Shown here one piece after another: positions 29,508-37,914 of a DNA stretch of 50,090 nt. The stretch comes from Candidatus Equadaptatus faecalis. Lineage in GTDB: Bacteria > Synergistota > Synergistia > Synergistales > Synergistaceae. Both the position numbers and the translations under genes were made by a program. The stretch lies in NCBI GenBank assembly GCA_018065065.1, contig JAGHTZ010000051.1, positions 1 through 50,090 on the forward strand. Direction: 5' to 3'. Within the stretch, counting starts at the first letter, position 1, and each line of letters opens with the position of its first letter. The notes below the pieces were generated by a model that had not been told where the DNA came from, ran no database searches, and worked only from the letters and a program-made list of their open reading frames with translations.

Positions 29508-30866
29508 CTACAAATCCATGAGCGACAGCGCGTCATAATGCGGAATCGGTTCGCTGCGTTCATCAATAAACATCACCATATAGATTGGCAGATACGTAAT
29601 CTTTTCTCTGACCTCCAGATTTTTCCCGCAAAGGACAAACGCTTCGTCAATTCCGTAACTTTTCTGCTCCAGTACGTTGTTCAGAGCAGAATGTACCTTG
29701 TAATCTTTGCCTGACTTTACTTCTATAGGAAGGCATTTATTTCTGTACTCAATGACAAAATCGATCTCGCCCTGCTTCTTGCTGTTGAAATAATATCCGC
29801 CGTATCCGTGCGAATGAAGCTCCTGCGCAACTGCATTCTCAAAGATTGCCCCATAGTTCACATCCCGTTCCCCGTTCAGCGTTTTAATAATAGTACCGCG
29901 TCCGTACATAGTTGAAAGAAGCCCTACGTCCGACAGAAAAAGCTTGAACAGATTGGATTTTTCGCTGGCACGGAGCGGAATTTTCGGTTCCGTAACGTTA
30001 TAGACAGGTATTGCCGCACCTGCGTTGACAAGCCACTCAAAGCTGTCCGCATAGCGTTCCATTTTAAGGTTTTTATCGAGACGAGCGAAGGTATAACGCT
30101 TGTTTTTCTCATTCAATTCAGACGGTATCAGTTCGTACGTCTTCAAAAGACGCAATTTTCTGTTTTCCATTTCATATTTCGTAAAATCCAGCTTATACTG
30201 CGGAATAATTGCGTTATGCACCGACATGACGCGGTTATAGTCATGGTTCGTGACATATTCGTTCACAGCTTCCGGCATTCCACCGATTACGAGGTAATTG
30301 TAAAATGCTTCCATCAGTTTGTCATGAACGAACTCGTCAACAGCTGTTTTGTTGTCAAATGCAGCCTTAAGCGACTGAAACACCTCGTCGCTCAAACCGA
30401 GAGCTCTTGCGAACTCCTCAAAATCCATCGGATACATTTCCAAGGTATTCATAAAACCAACCGGCGCAGACTTAATTCCAGCCAGTTCAACACCGAGAAG
30501 CGAACCACTGAACACGTACTTGAACGAGCCCTCGCGGACAAGAAATTTGACCTTTGTAACTATATCCCTGCATTGCTGAATTTCATCAAAAAAGAGTATC
30601 GTACTGCCTTTTACAAGCTTATGTTCCGTCAGAAGCGAAAGGCGCGACAGAAATTTTTCAATTCCCGATTTTTCCACGGCACGGAAAAGCTCAACCACCT
30701 CCGGCTGCTCTATAAGATTAAATGAAACAAAATCAGCGTTTTCTTCCTTCAGAGTTTCCTCAATCAGAAATGTTTTCCCAATCTGCCTTGCGCCGGTAAC
30801 AAGCAGTGCCTTGTCTCCGCTGCGTATCCAGCTGACTATATCCTTATGTCTCTTCCTGTACAGCAT
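29508..30866 (-). CDS. AAA ATPase with DUF4143 domain
   Basis: A 452-residue protein of the widespread AAA_14-DUF4143 family. The P loop GARQIGKTFLIEE lies at about residues 25-37 and Walker B TILFFDEIQQC at about 90-100; the arginine-sensor-like FSGSLLGVEL follows. The DUF4143 domain (about 215-420) includes the nuclease-like motif GEIDFVIEY then LPIEVKSG, a PD-(D/E)xK-like arrangement. Function is not established; these proteins often occur as mobile or selfish-like single genes. ATG at 30866 with AAAGGAG 11 nt upstream. The promoter region carries three copies of a 12-bp repeat, unlike neighbouring genes. Confidence 0.85.
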   Translation of the reverse strand: MLYRKRHKDIVSWIRSGDKALLVTGARQIGKTFLIEETLKEENADFVSFNLIEQPEVVELFRAVEKSGIEKFLSRLSLLTEHKLVKGSTILFFDEIQQCRDIVTKVKFLVREGSFKYVFSGSLLGVELAGIKSAPVGFMNTLEMYPMDFEEFARALGLSDEVFQSLKAAFDNKTAVDEFVHDKLMEAFYNYLVIGGMPEAVNEYVTNHDYNRVMSVHNAIIPQYKLDFTKYEMENRKLRLLKTYELIPSELNEKNKRYTFARLDKNLKMERYADSFEWLVNAGAAIPVYNVTEPKIPLRASEKSNLFKLFLSDVGLLSTMYGRGTIIKTLNGERDVNYGAIFENAVAQELHSHGYGGYYFNSKKQGEIDFVIEYRNKCLPIEVKSGKDYKVHSALNNVLEQKSYGIDEAFVLCGKNLEVREKITYLPIYMVMFIDERSEPIPHYDALSLMDL

Positions 30867-30882
30867 ATCCGTTTCACTCCTT

Positions 30883-30962
30883 TGCCCCGTTTTCTAACAC
30901 AAATTATAGCATATTTGCCCCGTTTTCCATAACATTTTTTTGCAATTTCTGCCCCGTTTTCC
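30883..30962. repeat. Three direct repeats around the DUF4143 gene promoter
   Basis: TGCCCCGTTTTC occurs exactly at 30883-30894, 30916-30927 and 30950-30961, spaced 33 and 34 bp. Each copy is embedded in AT-rich sequence and extended by T on the left and by T or C on the right. A -10-like TATAAT (30903-30908, minus strand) lies between copies 1 and 2, so the copies flank the likely promoter. The regular spacing, about three helical turns, suggests protein binding on one face of DNA. Confidence 0.8.
30903..30908 (-). promoter_or_regulatory. -10 element of the DUF4143 ATPase gene
   Basis: A consensus TATAAT on the minus strand, 37 nt before the ATG. No good -35 is visible at 16-18 bp; the expected -35 zone is occupied by repeat copy 2 (30916-30927), so an activator or an extended -10 may be needed. 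Confidence 0.45.
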
Positions 30963-31108
30963 AATTAACTGCAGCACAAATACAAGTAGCTTGAGCCAAC
31001 AAACATGCCTAACGCGGTTTTAATGTAGTGTTTTTATTATTCAGAATTATATTGTCATGGCATTTCTATTCCAAAAGATCGTTTTTTTGTACCAAAATAT
31101 CATTTTGG
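30963..31108. other. Non-coding gap with no recognised element
   Basis: AT-rich sequence between the third promoter repeat of the ATPase gene and the terminator of the DUF4160-DUF2442 pair. I see no convincing gene, tRNA or hairpin here. Confidence 0.5.
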
Positions 31109-31148
31109 GCAAAAACAAAAACTGCGGCTTGGGAATTTCCCAAGCCGC
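31109..31148 (-). terminator. Intrinsic terminator after the DUF4160-DUF2442 pair
   Basis: GCGGCTTGGGAA / TTCCCAAGCCGC (31124-31148) is a perfect 12-bp inverted repeat with a minimal centre. On the minus strand it is followed by a T-rich run (TTTTTGTTTTT), so it ends transcription of the pair located at 31176-31698. Confidence 0.88.
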
Positions 31149-31175
31149 TTTATTGCGTATTTGTACAACGGATAT

Positions 31176-31424
31176 TTACACCGCGTCTCTGCAGCTTTCG
31201 TACAAATGCTCAGGCGCTATATCCACCTCATCGTTCCACACGACCGTACCGTATTCTGCGCGGGCAGTCAGAAAAAACGGAAGATTTCTCAAAGCTTCGT
31301 TTATAGGCTTCTCCAAAAGGGGACGGGCATCGTAAATTCCTTTCTTACCGTCCGCAAAGGTAATCAGCAGCGTATAATCCTTCTGCGCTTTAACATCAAT
31401 TACAGACCACTTGAAATTAGCCAC
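31176..31424 (-). CDS. DUF2442 domain protein
   Basis: An 82-residue protein of the DUF2442 family, with the pattern LLITFADGKKGIYDARPLL in the middle and the family-typical ending VDIAPEHLYES. The start is a GTG at 31422-31424 (VANFKWSV), supported by AAAGGAG 9 nt upstream. Its partner upstream is a DUF4160 gene, 13 bp away. The two families are often adjacent in bacterial genomes and have been suspected to be toxin-antitoxin-like, but no activity can be deduced from this sequence. Confidence 0.8.
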   Translation of the reverse strand: MANFKWSVIDVKAQKDYTLLITFADGKKGIYDARPLLEKPINEALRNLPFFLTARAEYGTVVWNDEVDIAPEHLYESCRDAV

Positions 31425-31437
31425 AAGCCTCACTCCT

Positions 31438-31698
31438 TTAGCGGAGAGGATCAATTTTATAAAGAGGCTGTTCCGTAATCGCAAGCCTCCAGTTTGCATC
31501 GAGCTCGTCTCTGTGAATTTCTGCCCACGCAGCAATAAGTCTTGTTTGCTTGGGCGGCATATTGCCTTTAACAAGTTCACCATCAAGGCTGAAAATAGCC
31601 TCAAAATCCTGATAAAACGCATGGAAATGCGCCGGCAAATGTTCACCGTTATTATACATTCGTATAATTATACCAAAAAACATGGCAATCGTAGGCAT
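31438..31698 (-). CDS. DUF4160 domain protein
   Basis: An 86-residue protein that matches the DUF4160 pattern from end to end: MPTIAMFFGIIIRMY, LPAHFHAFY, then WAEIHRDELDANW. The HFHA segment and the HRDEL segment are the most conserved family parts; they could hold a metal or catalytic site, which is inference. ATG at 31698 has GGGAGG about 11 nt upstream. It forms a two-gene unit with DUF2442, with its own promoter and terminator. Confidence 0.82.
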   Translation of the reverse strand: MPTIAMFFGIIIRMYNNGEHLPAHFHAFYQDFEAIFSLDGELVKGNMPPKQTRLIAAWAEIHRDELDANWRLAITEQPLYKIDPLR

Positions 31699-31731
31699 TG
31701 CAAAAGAGCCTCCCTTACTCAAACTGCGCAA

Positions 31732-31760
31732 ATTATAACAAAAAAACAACAAGACAACAA
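31732..31760 (-). promoter_or_regulatory. Promoter of the DUF4160-DUF2442 pair
   Basis: Minus strand TTGTTG (31755-31760), 17 bp, TATAAT (31732-31737). The -10 is perfect and the -35 partial. It is 33 nt upstream of the DUF4160 start. Confidence 0.6.
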
Positions 31761-31814
31761 GCACGGTTTCTCAGTGTACAGTTACGGAAAAATTTGTCTA
31801 TTGCTTCCTCAACA

Positions 31815-31855
31815 TAAACGAACAGGCAGAGAATAAAACGCTCTGCCTGTTTATA
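31815..31855 (-). terminator. Terminator after the large repeat protein gene
   Basis: AACAGGCAGAG (31821-31831) pairs perfectly with CTCTGCCTGTT (31841-31851) across a 9-nt loop. It lies 26 nt after the stop codon of the 1593-residue protein; the downstream minus-strand sequence is moderately T-rich. Confidence 0.75.
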
Positions 31856-31876
31856 TTCTTAAAGCTTTAACTTTGA

Positions 31877-34800
31877 CTATTTTCTCTTTCTGCAAAACAG
31901 CGGTGTCGCAAACAGCAGGGCAAGTATTCCGAATCCCGCGTTGCAGCCGCCGGAGGAGCTTGAATTACTTGCTGTTTCGTTTGAAGCAGTTGGTGATGCC
32001 GCTTTGAGCGTTACTCCCGTTTTCTGTTCTACTGCTTCTATTATCGCTTCTTCCTGCTTTTCTTCAGGTTCGTCTGCGTTTTCTTCCAGCGCGTTGTCCG
32101 CAACTTCGGCTGTTTCTGTGTTCAGCACTTTCAGCGCATTATCAGTCGTTCCGTTCCTGTTTGCCGCTCTCATCAGCATTGTTACTGCCGCTTTGGGTTT
32201 TGTTTCTCCTTTTTTGAGGAAGCTTGTTCCGAGTATTCCAAAGTCTGTGAGGTTTACGCTGTTGTCTCCGTTGAAGTCTGCTCTTGCGTCGTATCCTGTT
32301 ACTCCTGTTTTTTTGAGGAAGGATTTACCGAGTATGCCGAAGTCTGTAAGGTTTACAGAGTTATCTCCGTTGGCGTCTCCTCCTTTAATGGTTTCTGCCA
32401 TTGTTATGTTCCAGTCGTTTCCGTTCAGCTGTACTGTTGCGTTTTGGATTGTCGCAAGGTATCTTTCTCCTTTTATCCAAAGTTTTACTTTTTGTCCGCT
32501 GCTTACGCTTCCTCCGTCCATTTCAAGCCTCAAGTGCCCGTTTTCGTCTGTTGTTCCCTGTCCGCTGTACAGCAGTCTGTTTGCGGTGTTATAGACACAG
32601 ACTTCTATGTTTTCTTTGTTGCTTCCTGTTTTTCCTCCGCTTGATCTTCCCGCAAGTTTGGTTGTCAGGTTGAGGTTAATGTTCTGAGCTTTAGTCGATA
32701 CTTCCGTTGGTGCTTTTAATGTTTCTCCGTTTTCATTCCGGTAGGTCGCCATTACAAACCCTGTTATTTCAAACCCTGGTATTTCCAACGCAGTCATCGG
32801 CATTGTAACTAAACCGTTTGCATCCACGCTCACATTTCCACTTGTCCATGTTATTTCGTTGGCTGCAGGTTTAAGTGCTGTGTCAGGCTGAAACACCAGT
32901 TCTTTGTACATGTCCTTTGTGTTTCCAGCCGTTACTTGGTAACTTTTTCTTCCGAAACTCATTGACGTTACAGGTGGGCGTTTGACTGTAAGTTCTATTG
33001 TTCCTTTTACTCCGCTTCCGTCTAATGCTTCTGCCGTTATTGTTACGTTTGCGGTTTTGCCCGTTATTTCTTTTGCCGTTACCAGTCCGTTCGCGTCAAC
33101 CGTCGCAATGTTTTCATCGCTGCTTGTCCATTTTATGTCTTTGTTTGCCGCATTGGACGGCTGTACGTTTGCAATAAGTTGTTTTGTTTCTTTGACAAGC
33201 AGTGTTCTGCCCCCTGTTTCAACCAGTACTGTTATTCCCGTTACATATTGCTCTACTCTCAATGTTTTGCTCACAGATTTTGTAGGGTCATCCTGCGATG
33301 TGGCAGTTATTGTTACGCTACCGGTTTTTTTCCACGTAACGATTCCTTTCTCGTTCACCGATGCCACGGACGTGTCCGAACTGCTCCAGACCACCTTGCC
33401 CGTATCGCTTGCGTCTCCGCTGAAGACAACGTACTTTGAAAAATCCGTATTTCCGTCACTAACGTCAAAAATATACGGCATATCCTGCGCAAAAGCAATG
33501 CTTACAGTTTTTTTTACAATTACCGTGCAGCTTGCAGACTGATTGCTGCCGTCTATCGCTTTTGCAGTGATTACCGCTGTTCCTTCAGCAACTGCCGTAA
33601 CCCTGCCAGTTGAATCTACTGTAGCAACATTAGGATTACTGCTTGTCCATTTAAGGAAGCCTATCGTTGCGTTTGTCGGATTAACTGTTGCAGTAAGCTG
33701 TTCATTTTCTCCGGCGTACAAGTTACACACTGTTTTGTTCAAGACAATTCCCTCAACATACCGTTCTATATTTCCTGTTACGTTAATTTCCTGCTTAAAT
33801 GTAAGTTCAGAGTTATTTAACAGTCCGATTACTTTTACTGTCAGTGTTGCTTTTCCTGCACCAACCGCATACGCCTTATTGTTGTAAATTGAAATCACAC
33901 TATTATCTGAACTTTCTATAATCTCATAACGCACATTATTTTTATTGTATGCATTTACAGGATATATATCCAATACAGGCTGTATTTCCATACCGGCTGA
34001 AACTGTTTTAGGGCAACTCAGCATAACTGCAGCTGACGGAAGCTGATTATTTTCGTATGCCACATTGTGTATTGTACAATATAGATCAGAACTATCAATA
34101 TTATCTCCACCTACACTATTCCATGAAGTACCTTTCAAATATCCGCAGGTTATATCTATACTACTGTTTCTATTACTGTAATTGATGCCATTATATACAT
34201 ATCCGCAGATACTACCACCATTGTAGCCTATTATTTTTCCGCTGTTGATACAGTCTCTGATGGACATATCTGTCATTGTCAGCAGACTTGTACCGGTATC
34301 AACATTACTTATATATCCGCAGACGCCTCCGACGTAAGAATTGCTTCCGCCGCTTGCACCTACTGTTCCTTCGTTCACACAGTGGTATATGTGTATAGCG
34401 CCCTTGTCGTAATTATACGCTTTTCCACAGATACCGCTAACATAGTCACTTCCGCTTACCGTTCCTGTATTTACGCAGTTGATTATATCTATAGAACTCC
34501 CGCTATTATAAGCATATCCCCAGATACCGCCAACGTAATTGCTTCCGCTTACTGTTCCTGCGTTCATACAGTTGATTATGTCTATATAACTCTTGTCGAA
34601 AAAATAAACCTTTCCGCAGATACCGCCAACATAATCGCTTCCGGTTACTGTTCCTGCGGTCATGCAGTTCGTGATTGCACTACTGCTATAATCATCTCCG
34701 CTAGCATATCCACAGATACCGCCGACGTAATTGCTTCCGCTTACTGTTCCTGCGGTCACACAGTCCGTAATTGTTACTTCATAGCCATCAGCTTTTCCGC

Positions 34801-36658
34801 AGATGCCGCCAACATAATTTTTTGCTTTTATTTCACCGGATACGGTAAGGTTCTTTATCGTTGCATTTTCAACCGTTCCAAACAGTCCCTGATAACTCTT
34901 GCTGTTGTTTATATACAATCCAGATATTTTGTGCCCACAGCCATCAAAAGTGCCAGAATAGTTTTTATTGTCATTTCCAATCGGTATCCACTGGTCTTCT
35001 TCTGAACCATCCAGATCTATGTCTGCCACAAGTTTTGCGTTAAGGTTTACTGCCCCTCTGTTCACCTGGTCTCTAAACCATTTCAGCTGAGCGGCTGTTT
35101 CAATGAGATAATTGTCCTGTACTGCCCCCCCAGCGACAACCGTTACCATACAGGTCACATACTTATTGCTACCGTCTATCGTCCGTGCAGTTATAGTCGC
35201 CGTGCCTTCCGCGACTGCCATAACCCAGCCTGTTGAATTTACTGTTACAACAGACGGATTATCACTTGTCCAGTTAAGACAATTTATTGTTGCGTTTGTC
35301 GGACTAACTGTTGCAGTAAGCTGTTCATAATCTCCAACATGCAAGTTACACACTGTTTTGTTCAAGGCAATTCCCTCAACATACCGCTCTATATTTCCTG
35401 TTACGTTAATTTCCTGCTTAAATGTAAGTTCAGAGTTATTTAACAGTCCGGTAACCTTTACTGTCAGTCTTGTTTTCCCTGCACCAATCGCATACGCCTT
35501 ATTGTTGTAAATTGAAATCACGCTATTATCCGAACTTTCTATAATCTCATACCACACATTATATTTGTTGTATGCCTTTACAGGATATATATCAACTACA
35601 GGCTGTATTTCCATACCGGCTAAAACTGTTTTAGGAAAACTCAGCATAACTGCTACTGACGGGAACTTTCCCTCTTCGTATTCATGACTGTCGGCTGTTA
35701 TAATGCCGCCATACACATTTGATGTTCCTATCGAGCGCTCGCTGTAGCCAGCCCTTTTTATATATCCACAGCCGGTTAGTTTTATCACTTCTTCTCTGTA
35801 ACTACCATTGTAATATGTTTCTCCGCAAATATATCCATGAGTGAACCCCGATGGTACGCTGCTGTTGAAACAGTTGCTGATTAATATGGTTGCCTTGGTG
35901 TCAACAACTGTTACCTCTACCAATCCGCAGATACCGCCTACACGATGTCCGCTTACATATCCTTCGTTTACACAGTTGCTTATGGTTATATTACCTTTGT
36001 AGTCTTCTTTCAGAGTCAGAGATGTTCCATTGTAAGCTTTTCCATTGAAAGCATATCCGCAGATACCTCCAGCCGTGCCTGTTGTGCCTGTTGAAATATT
36101 TGCTCTTATATTTACTTCATTCACACAGTTGCTTATGGTTATATTATTATTGTAGTTATTATGGTAGTCTCCATCCAGATTGTAAGCATATCCGCAGATA
36201 CCGCCTACATATTCACCACCATTAATTTCTCCGGATACCGTAAGATTTTTTATCGTTGCATTTACAACCGTTCCAAACAGTCCCTGATACCTCATGCTAT
36301 TGTTGTTTATATACAATCCAGATATTTTGTGCCCACAGCCATCAAAGGTTCCTGAATATGTTTTCTTTGAACTGTCACCATCAGGTGCCCACGGAGAATC
36401 ATTGCCTATAGGTGTCCACTGTTCTTCTTCAGAACAGGCAAGGTCTATGTCCGCTGTGAGTTCGGCTTTAAGATACTTTGAGCCACTGTTCACTTGGTCT
36501 CTAAACCATCTCAGCTGCGCTGCTGTCCCAATAAGATAATACCCGTTGCTGTCCTGCACGGGAACGTCGGACGAGTGTGCCGCACCTATAAACGCAATTA
36601 CAAGAAACGCTATCAGCGCGAGAAATATTTTGTTGTTGTGTTTGATGTTGAGTTTCAT
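31877..36658 (-). CDS. Giant surface protein: GLUG repeats, Ig-like (BIG2) domains, dockerin, Synergist-CTERM
   Basis: A 1593-residue exported protein. A signal peptide (about residues 1-29) is followed by two copies of a unit: a FLUG/GLUG-like repeat region (about 40-335 and 519-875), a 90-residue spacer (AVMLSxPKTV) and a BIG2 Ig-like domain (about 428-511 and 968-1050). Two or three more Ig-like domains follow (to about 1335), then a short beta domain (1336-1425) and a type I dockerin (about 1428-1485) with two calcium loops, DANGDNSVNLTD and DFNGDNSVNLTD. A Glu-rich linker leads to the C-terminal SSGGCNAGFG, a hydrophobic helix and RKRK: a Synergist-CTERM signal. Most GLUG repeats hold two Cys (GGICG and NC). 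It follows the HEPN-like gene by 30 bp. Likely anchored at the cell surface; ligand unknown. Confidence 0.88.
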   Translation of the reverse strand: MKLNIKHNNKIFLALIAFLVIAFIGAAHSSDVPVQDSNGYYLIGTAAQLRWFRDQVNSGSKYLKAELTADIDLACSEEEQWTPIGNDSPWAPDGDSSKKTYSGTFDGCGHKISGLYINNNSMRYQGLFGTVVNATIKNLTVSGEINGGEYVGGICGYAYNLDGDYHNNYNNNITISNCVNEVNIRANISTGTTGTAGGICGYAFNGKAYNGTSLTLKEDYKGNITISNCVNEGYVSGHRVGGICGLVEVTVVDTKATILISNCFNSSVPSGFTHGYICGETYYNGSYREEVIKLTGCGYIKRAGYSERSIGTSNVYGGIITADSHEYEEGKFPSVAVMLSFPKTVLAGMEIQPVVDIYPVKAYNKYNVWYEIIESSDNSVISIYNNKAYAIGAGKTRLTVKVTGLLNNSELTFKQEINVTGNIERYVEGIALNKTVCNLHVGDYEQLTATVSPTNATINCLNWTSDNPSVVTVNSTGWVMAVAEGTATITARTIDGSNKYVTCMVTVVAGGAVQDNYLIETAAQLKWFRDQVNRGAVNLNAKLVADIDLDGSEEDQWIPIGNDNKNYSGTFDGCGHKISGLYINNSKSYQGLFGTVENATIKNLTVSGEIKAKNYVGGICGKADGYEVTITDCVTAGTVSGSNYVGGICGYASGDDYSSSAITNCMTAGTVTGSDYVGGICGKVYFFDKSYIDIINCMNAGTVSGSNYVGGIWGYAYNSGSSIDIINCVNTGTVSGSDYVSGICGKAYNYDKGAIHIYHCVNEGTVGASGGSNSYVGGVCGYISNVDTGTSLLTMTDMSIRDCINSGKIIGYNGGSICGYVYNGINYSNRNSSIDITCGYLKGTSWNSVGGDNIDSSDLYCTIHNVAYENNQLPSAAVMLSCPKTVSAGMEIQPVLDIYPVNAYNKNNVRYEIIESSDNSVISIYNNKAYAVGAGKATLTVKVIGLLNNSELTFKQEINVTGNIERYVEGIVLNKTVCNLYAGENEQLTATVNPTNATIGFLKWTSSNPNVATVDSTGRVTAVAEGTAVITAKAIDGSNQSASCTVIVKKTVSIAFAQDMPYIFDVSDGNTDFSKYVVFSGDASDTGKVVWSSSDTSVASVNEKGIVTWKKTGSVTITATSQDDPTKSVSKTLRVEQYVTGITVLVETGGRTLLVKETKQLIANVQPSNAANKDIKWTSSDENIATVDANGLVTAKEITGKTANVTITAEALDGSGVKGTIELTVKRPPVTSMSFGRKSYQVTAGNTKDMYKELVFQPDTALKPAANEITWTSGNVSVDANGLVTMPMTALEIPGFEITGFVMATYRNENGETLKAPTEVSTKAQNINLNLTTKLAGRSSGGKTGSNKENIEVCVYNTANRLLYSGQGTTDENGHLRLEMDGGSVSSGQKVKLWIKGERYLATIQNATVQLNGNDWNITMAETIKGGDANGDNSVNLTDFGILGKSFLKKTGVTGYDARADFNGDNSVNLTDFGILGTSFLKKGETKPKAAVTMLMRAANRNGTTDNALKVLNTETAEVADNALEENADEPEEKQEEAIIEAVEQKTGVTLKAASPTASNETASNSSSSGGCNAGFGILALLFATPLFCRKRK
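33740..35460. repeat. Long direct repeats from internal gene duplication
   Basis: A stretch of about 100 bp near 33735-33830 recurs near 35358-35453 with only a few differences. The offset is 1623 bp, exactly 541 codons (for example CGTTAATTTCCTGCTTAAAT starts at 33781 and again at 35404). The flanking GLUG, spacer and BIG2 segments are also similar at protein level, showing an in-frame duplication of a half-protein unit. Confidence 0.85.
34428..34830. repeat. Tandem DNA repeats encoding GLUG units
   Basis: The decamer CAGATACCGC (once as CAGATGCCGC) recurs at 34428, 34521, 34617, 34713 and 34800. The period of 87-96 bp corresponds to one 29-32-residue GLUG unit. Flanking bases are also close to identical between units, so this is a recombination-prone tandem array inside the large surface protein gene. 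Confidence 0.85.
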
Positions 36659-36688
36659 CGAATATCGCCCCTATTTTTTGCGCAAATA

Positions 36689-37768
36689 CTACATAAAGTT
36701 GTAGATTTCATTCCGTAATTCGTCTGTCAAAAAACTATCGTTAACCATCTTAGGTATTGCATCTTTCAGATATTTTTCCAAGAAGAAACTCGCAACTTTC
36801 AAGACAGCTATATCTCTGCCTTCATACGCACTAAACAAAACAGTGCATTTGTTGCCGTGAATATATTTGCATCTTAAATAATATGGGAATTTCAGCAGCA
36901 TTATGCCGTACGGCGTAACGTTGAGTTTGTGCGCTATGTCGTTAAGAATTTTCACGATTTCATTCTCGCTATCTATGGAAAGTTCGGTTTTATTGCTTTC
37001 GAGCTGCGAATATAATTCTGTTATGTCTGCTTCACTGTATCCTTTTGCTAACTTGCCAAGCAATTTTGCATATACCTTTCTGTTGCCGGTGGCATTTCTG
37101 CCAATACGCTCGTCATGCATGGCTTCAATCTTTATCAAAGCCGCACATATACCTTTGCAATCATTCCTTTTAATTCTTTTACTAGAGTTTTTGCCCTCAG
37201 TCAATGTATTGTCATATTTCTTGCTCAAATAATTATAATAAGCGTTCATTGAAGTCCATAAATTGGTAAATCTGTCAATTTCAAACTGCCGTCCCTTTGA
37301 AGCAAGAAATGAATAGACAGATGACACACAAGCATTTTTCTTTGCCGCTGATTTTTTCATTTGCAGCAATTTCTCTTTGAACCTTTCGTTTTCTCTCCAG
37401 TTTTGAACATTTAAGTCAACTGGATTTATCATAGAAAACATATAGGGAAACCCTATATCTGTTTTCGTTTTAACTTCAAGTTCATCATTTATCATAACTG
37501 CGAAAGAATTGATTTTCATTCCGCGAGAATATTCAATTGCATGCGACAAAAATATCTTCCGCATTATGTCAACAAGATAGTTTGACTTAAAACTTAATAT
37601 TTCATCAAACTCTTTTTTTGAACTCAAACAAAAACCAACATATGCTGCATTTTTCTGAATATACAGCGTTATATCAGTTCCAGCAAAATTGTATTTCAAA
37701 TATGCGTTCTTCTGTTTTTTACCTGAATTAATGATTATTGCATAGTTATATTTCTTCTGTTTTCCCAT
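36689..37768 (-). CDS. Hypothetical protein with a HEPN-like C-terminal domain
   Basis: A 359-residue soluble protein, AT-rich compared with its neighbours. I do not recognise the N-terminal half (about residues 1-155). The C-terminal half looks like the ApeA-type HEPN fold: an entry helix RFTNLWTSMNAYYNYLSKKY near residue 165 and a late RCKYIHG near residues 299-305, which fits the Rx4H motif of HEPN ribonucleases. Such domains occur in RNA-cleaving toxins and abortive-infection proteins, so a defence or toxin role is possible but is inference. ATG at 37768 follows GGGTGA. It lies between the cohesin-like gene and the giant dockerin gene, downstream of a terminator. Confidence 0.65.
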   Translation of the reverse strand: MGKQKKYNYAIIINSGKKQKNAYLKYNFAGTDITLYIQKNAAYVGFCLSSKKEFDEILSFKSNYLVDIMRKIFLSHAIEYSRGMKINSFAVMINDELEVKTKTDIGFPYMFSMINPVDLNVQNWRENERFKEKLLQMKKSAAKKNACVSSVYSFLASKGRQFEIDRFTNLWTSMNAYYNYLSKKYDNTLTEGKNSSKRIKRNDCKGICAALIKIEAMHDERIGRNATGNRKVYAKLLGKLAKGYSEADITELYSQLESNKTELSIDSENEIVKILNDIAHKLNVTPYGIMLLKFPYYLRCKYIHGNKCTVLFSAYEGRDIAVLKVASFFLEKYLKDAIPKMVNDSFLTDELRNEIYNFM

Positions 37769-37861
37769 TATATATCACCCATTCATAAATAGTTTCTTTA
37801 TAACTCTCTTTTCAATTTCAACTTTTAAGTTTTCCCCAGCCCAAATTGAAAAGAAAATTTA

Positions 37862-37904
37862 TTAAAAGCAGTAACGGAGAGGCAGATTATATCCGCCTCT
37901 CCGT
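37862..37904 (-). terminator. Intrinsic terminator after the cohesin-like surface gene
   Basis: ACGGAGAGGC (37874-37883) pairs with GCCTCTCCGT (37895-37904) across an 11-nt loop, 11 nt after the stop codon of the 431-residue gene. The minus-strand sequence after it is T-rich (CTTTTAATAAATTTTC). Confidence 0.85.
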
Positions 37905-37914
37905 GAAGAGTTTC

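Noticed and set aside
29387-29566. Sixty-residue N-terminal extension of RqcP
   Set aside because: It overlaps the promoter and the Rex-like site and has no similarity to S4 proteins.
31425-31646. Longer DUF2442 protein beginning inside the DUF4160 gene
   Set aside because: The additional residues are an out-of-frame reading of DUF4160; the GTG at 31424 has a good ribosome site and starts the family domain.
34428-34830. CRISPR array
   Set aside because: The repeats lie in frame within a long coding gene, vary in sequence and encode GLUG units. The intervals are also homologous, unlike CRISPR spacers.
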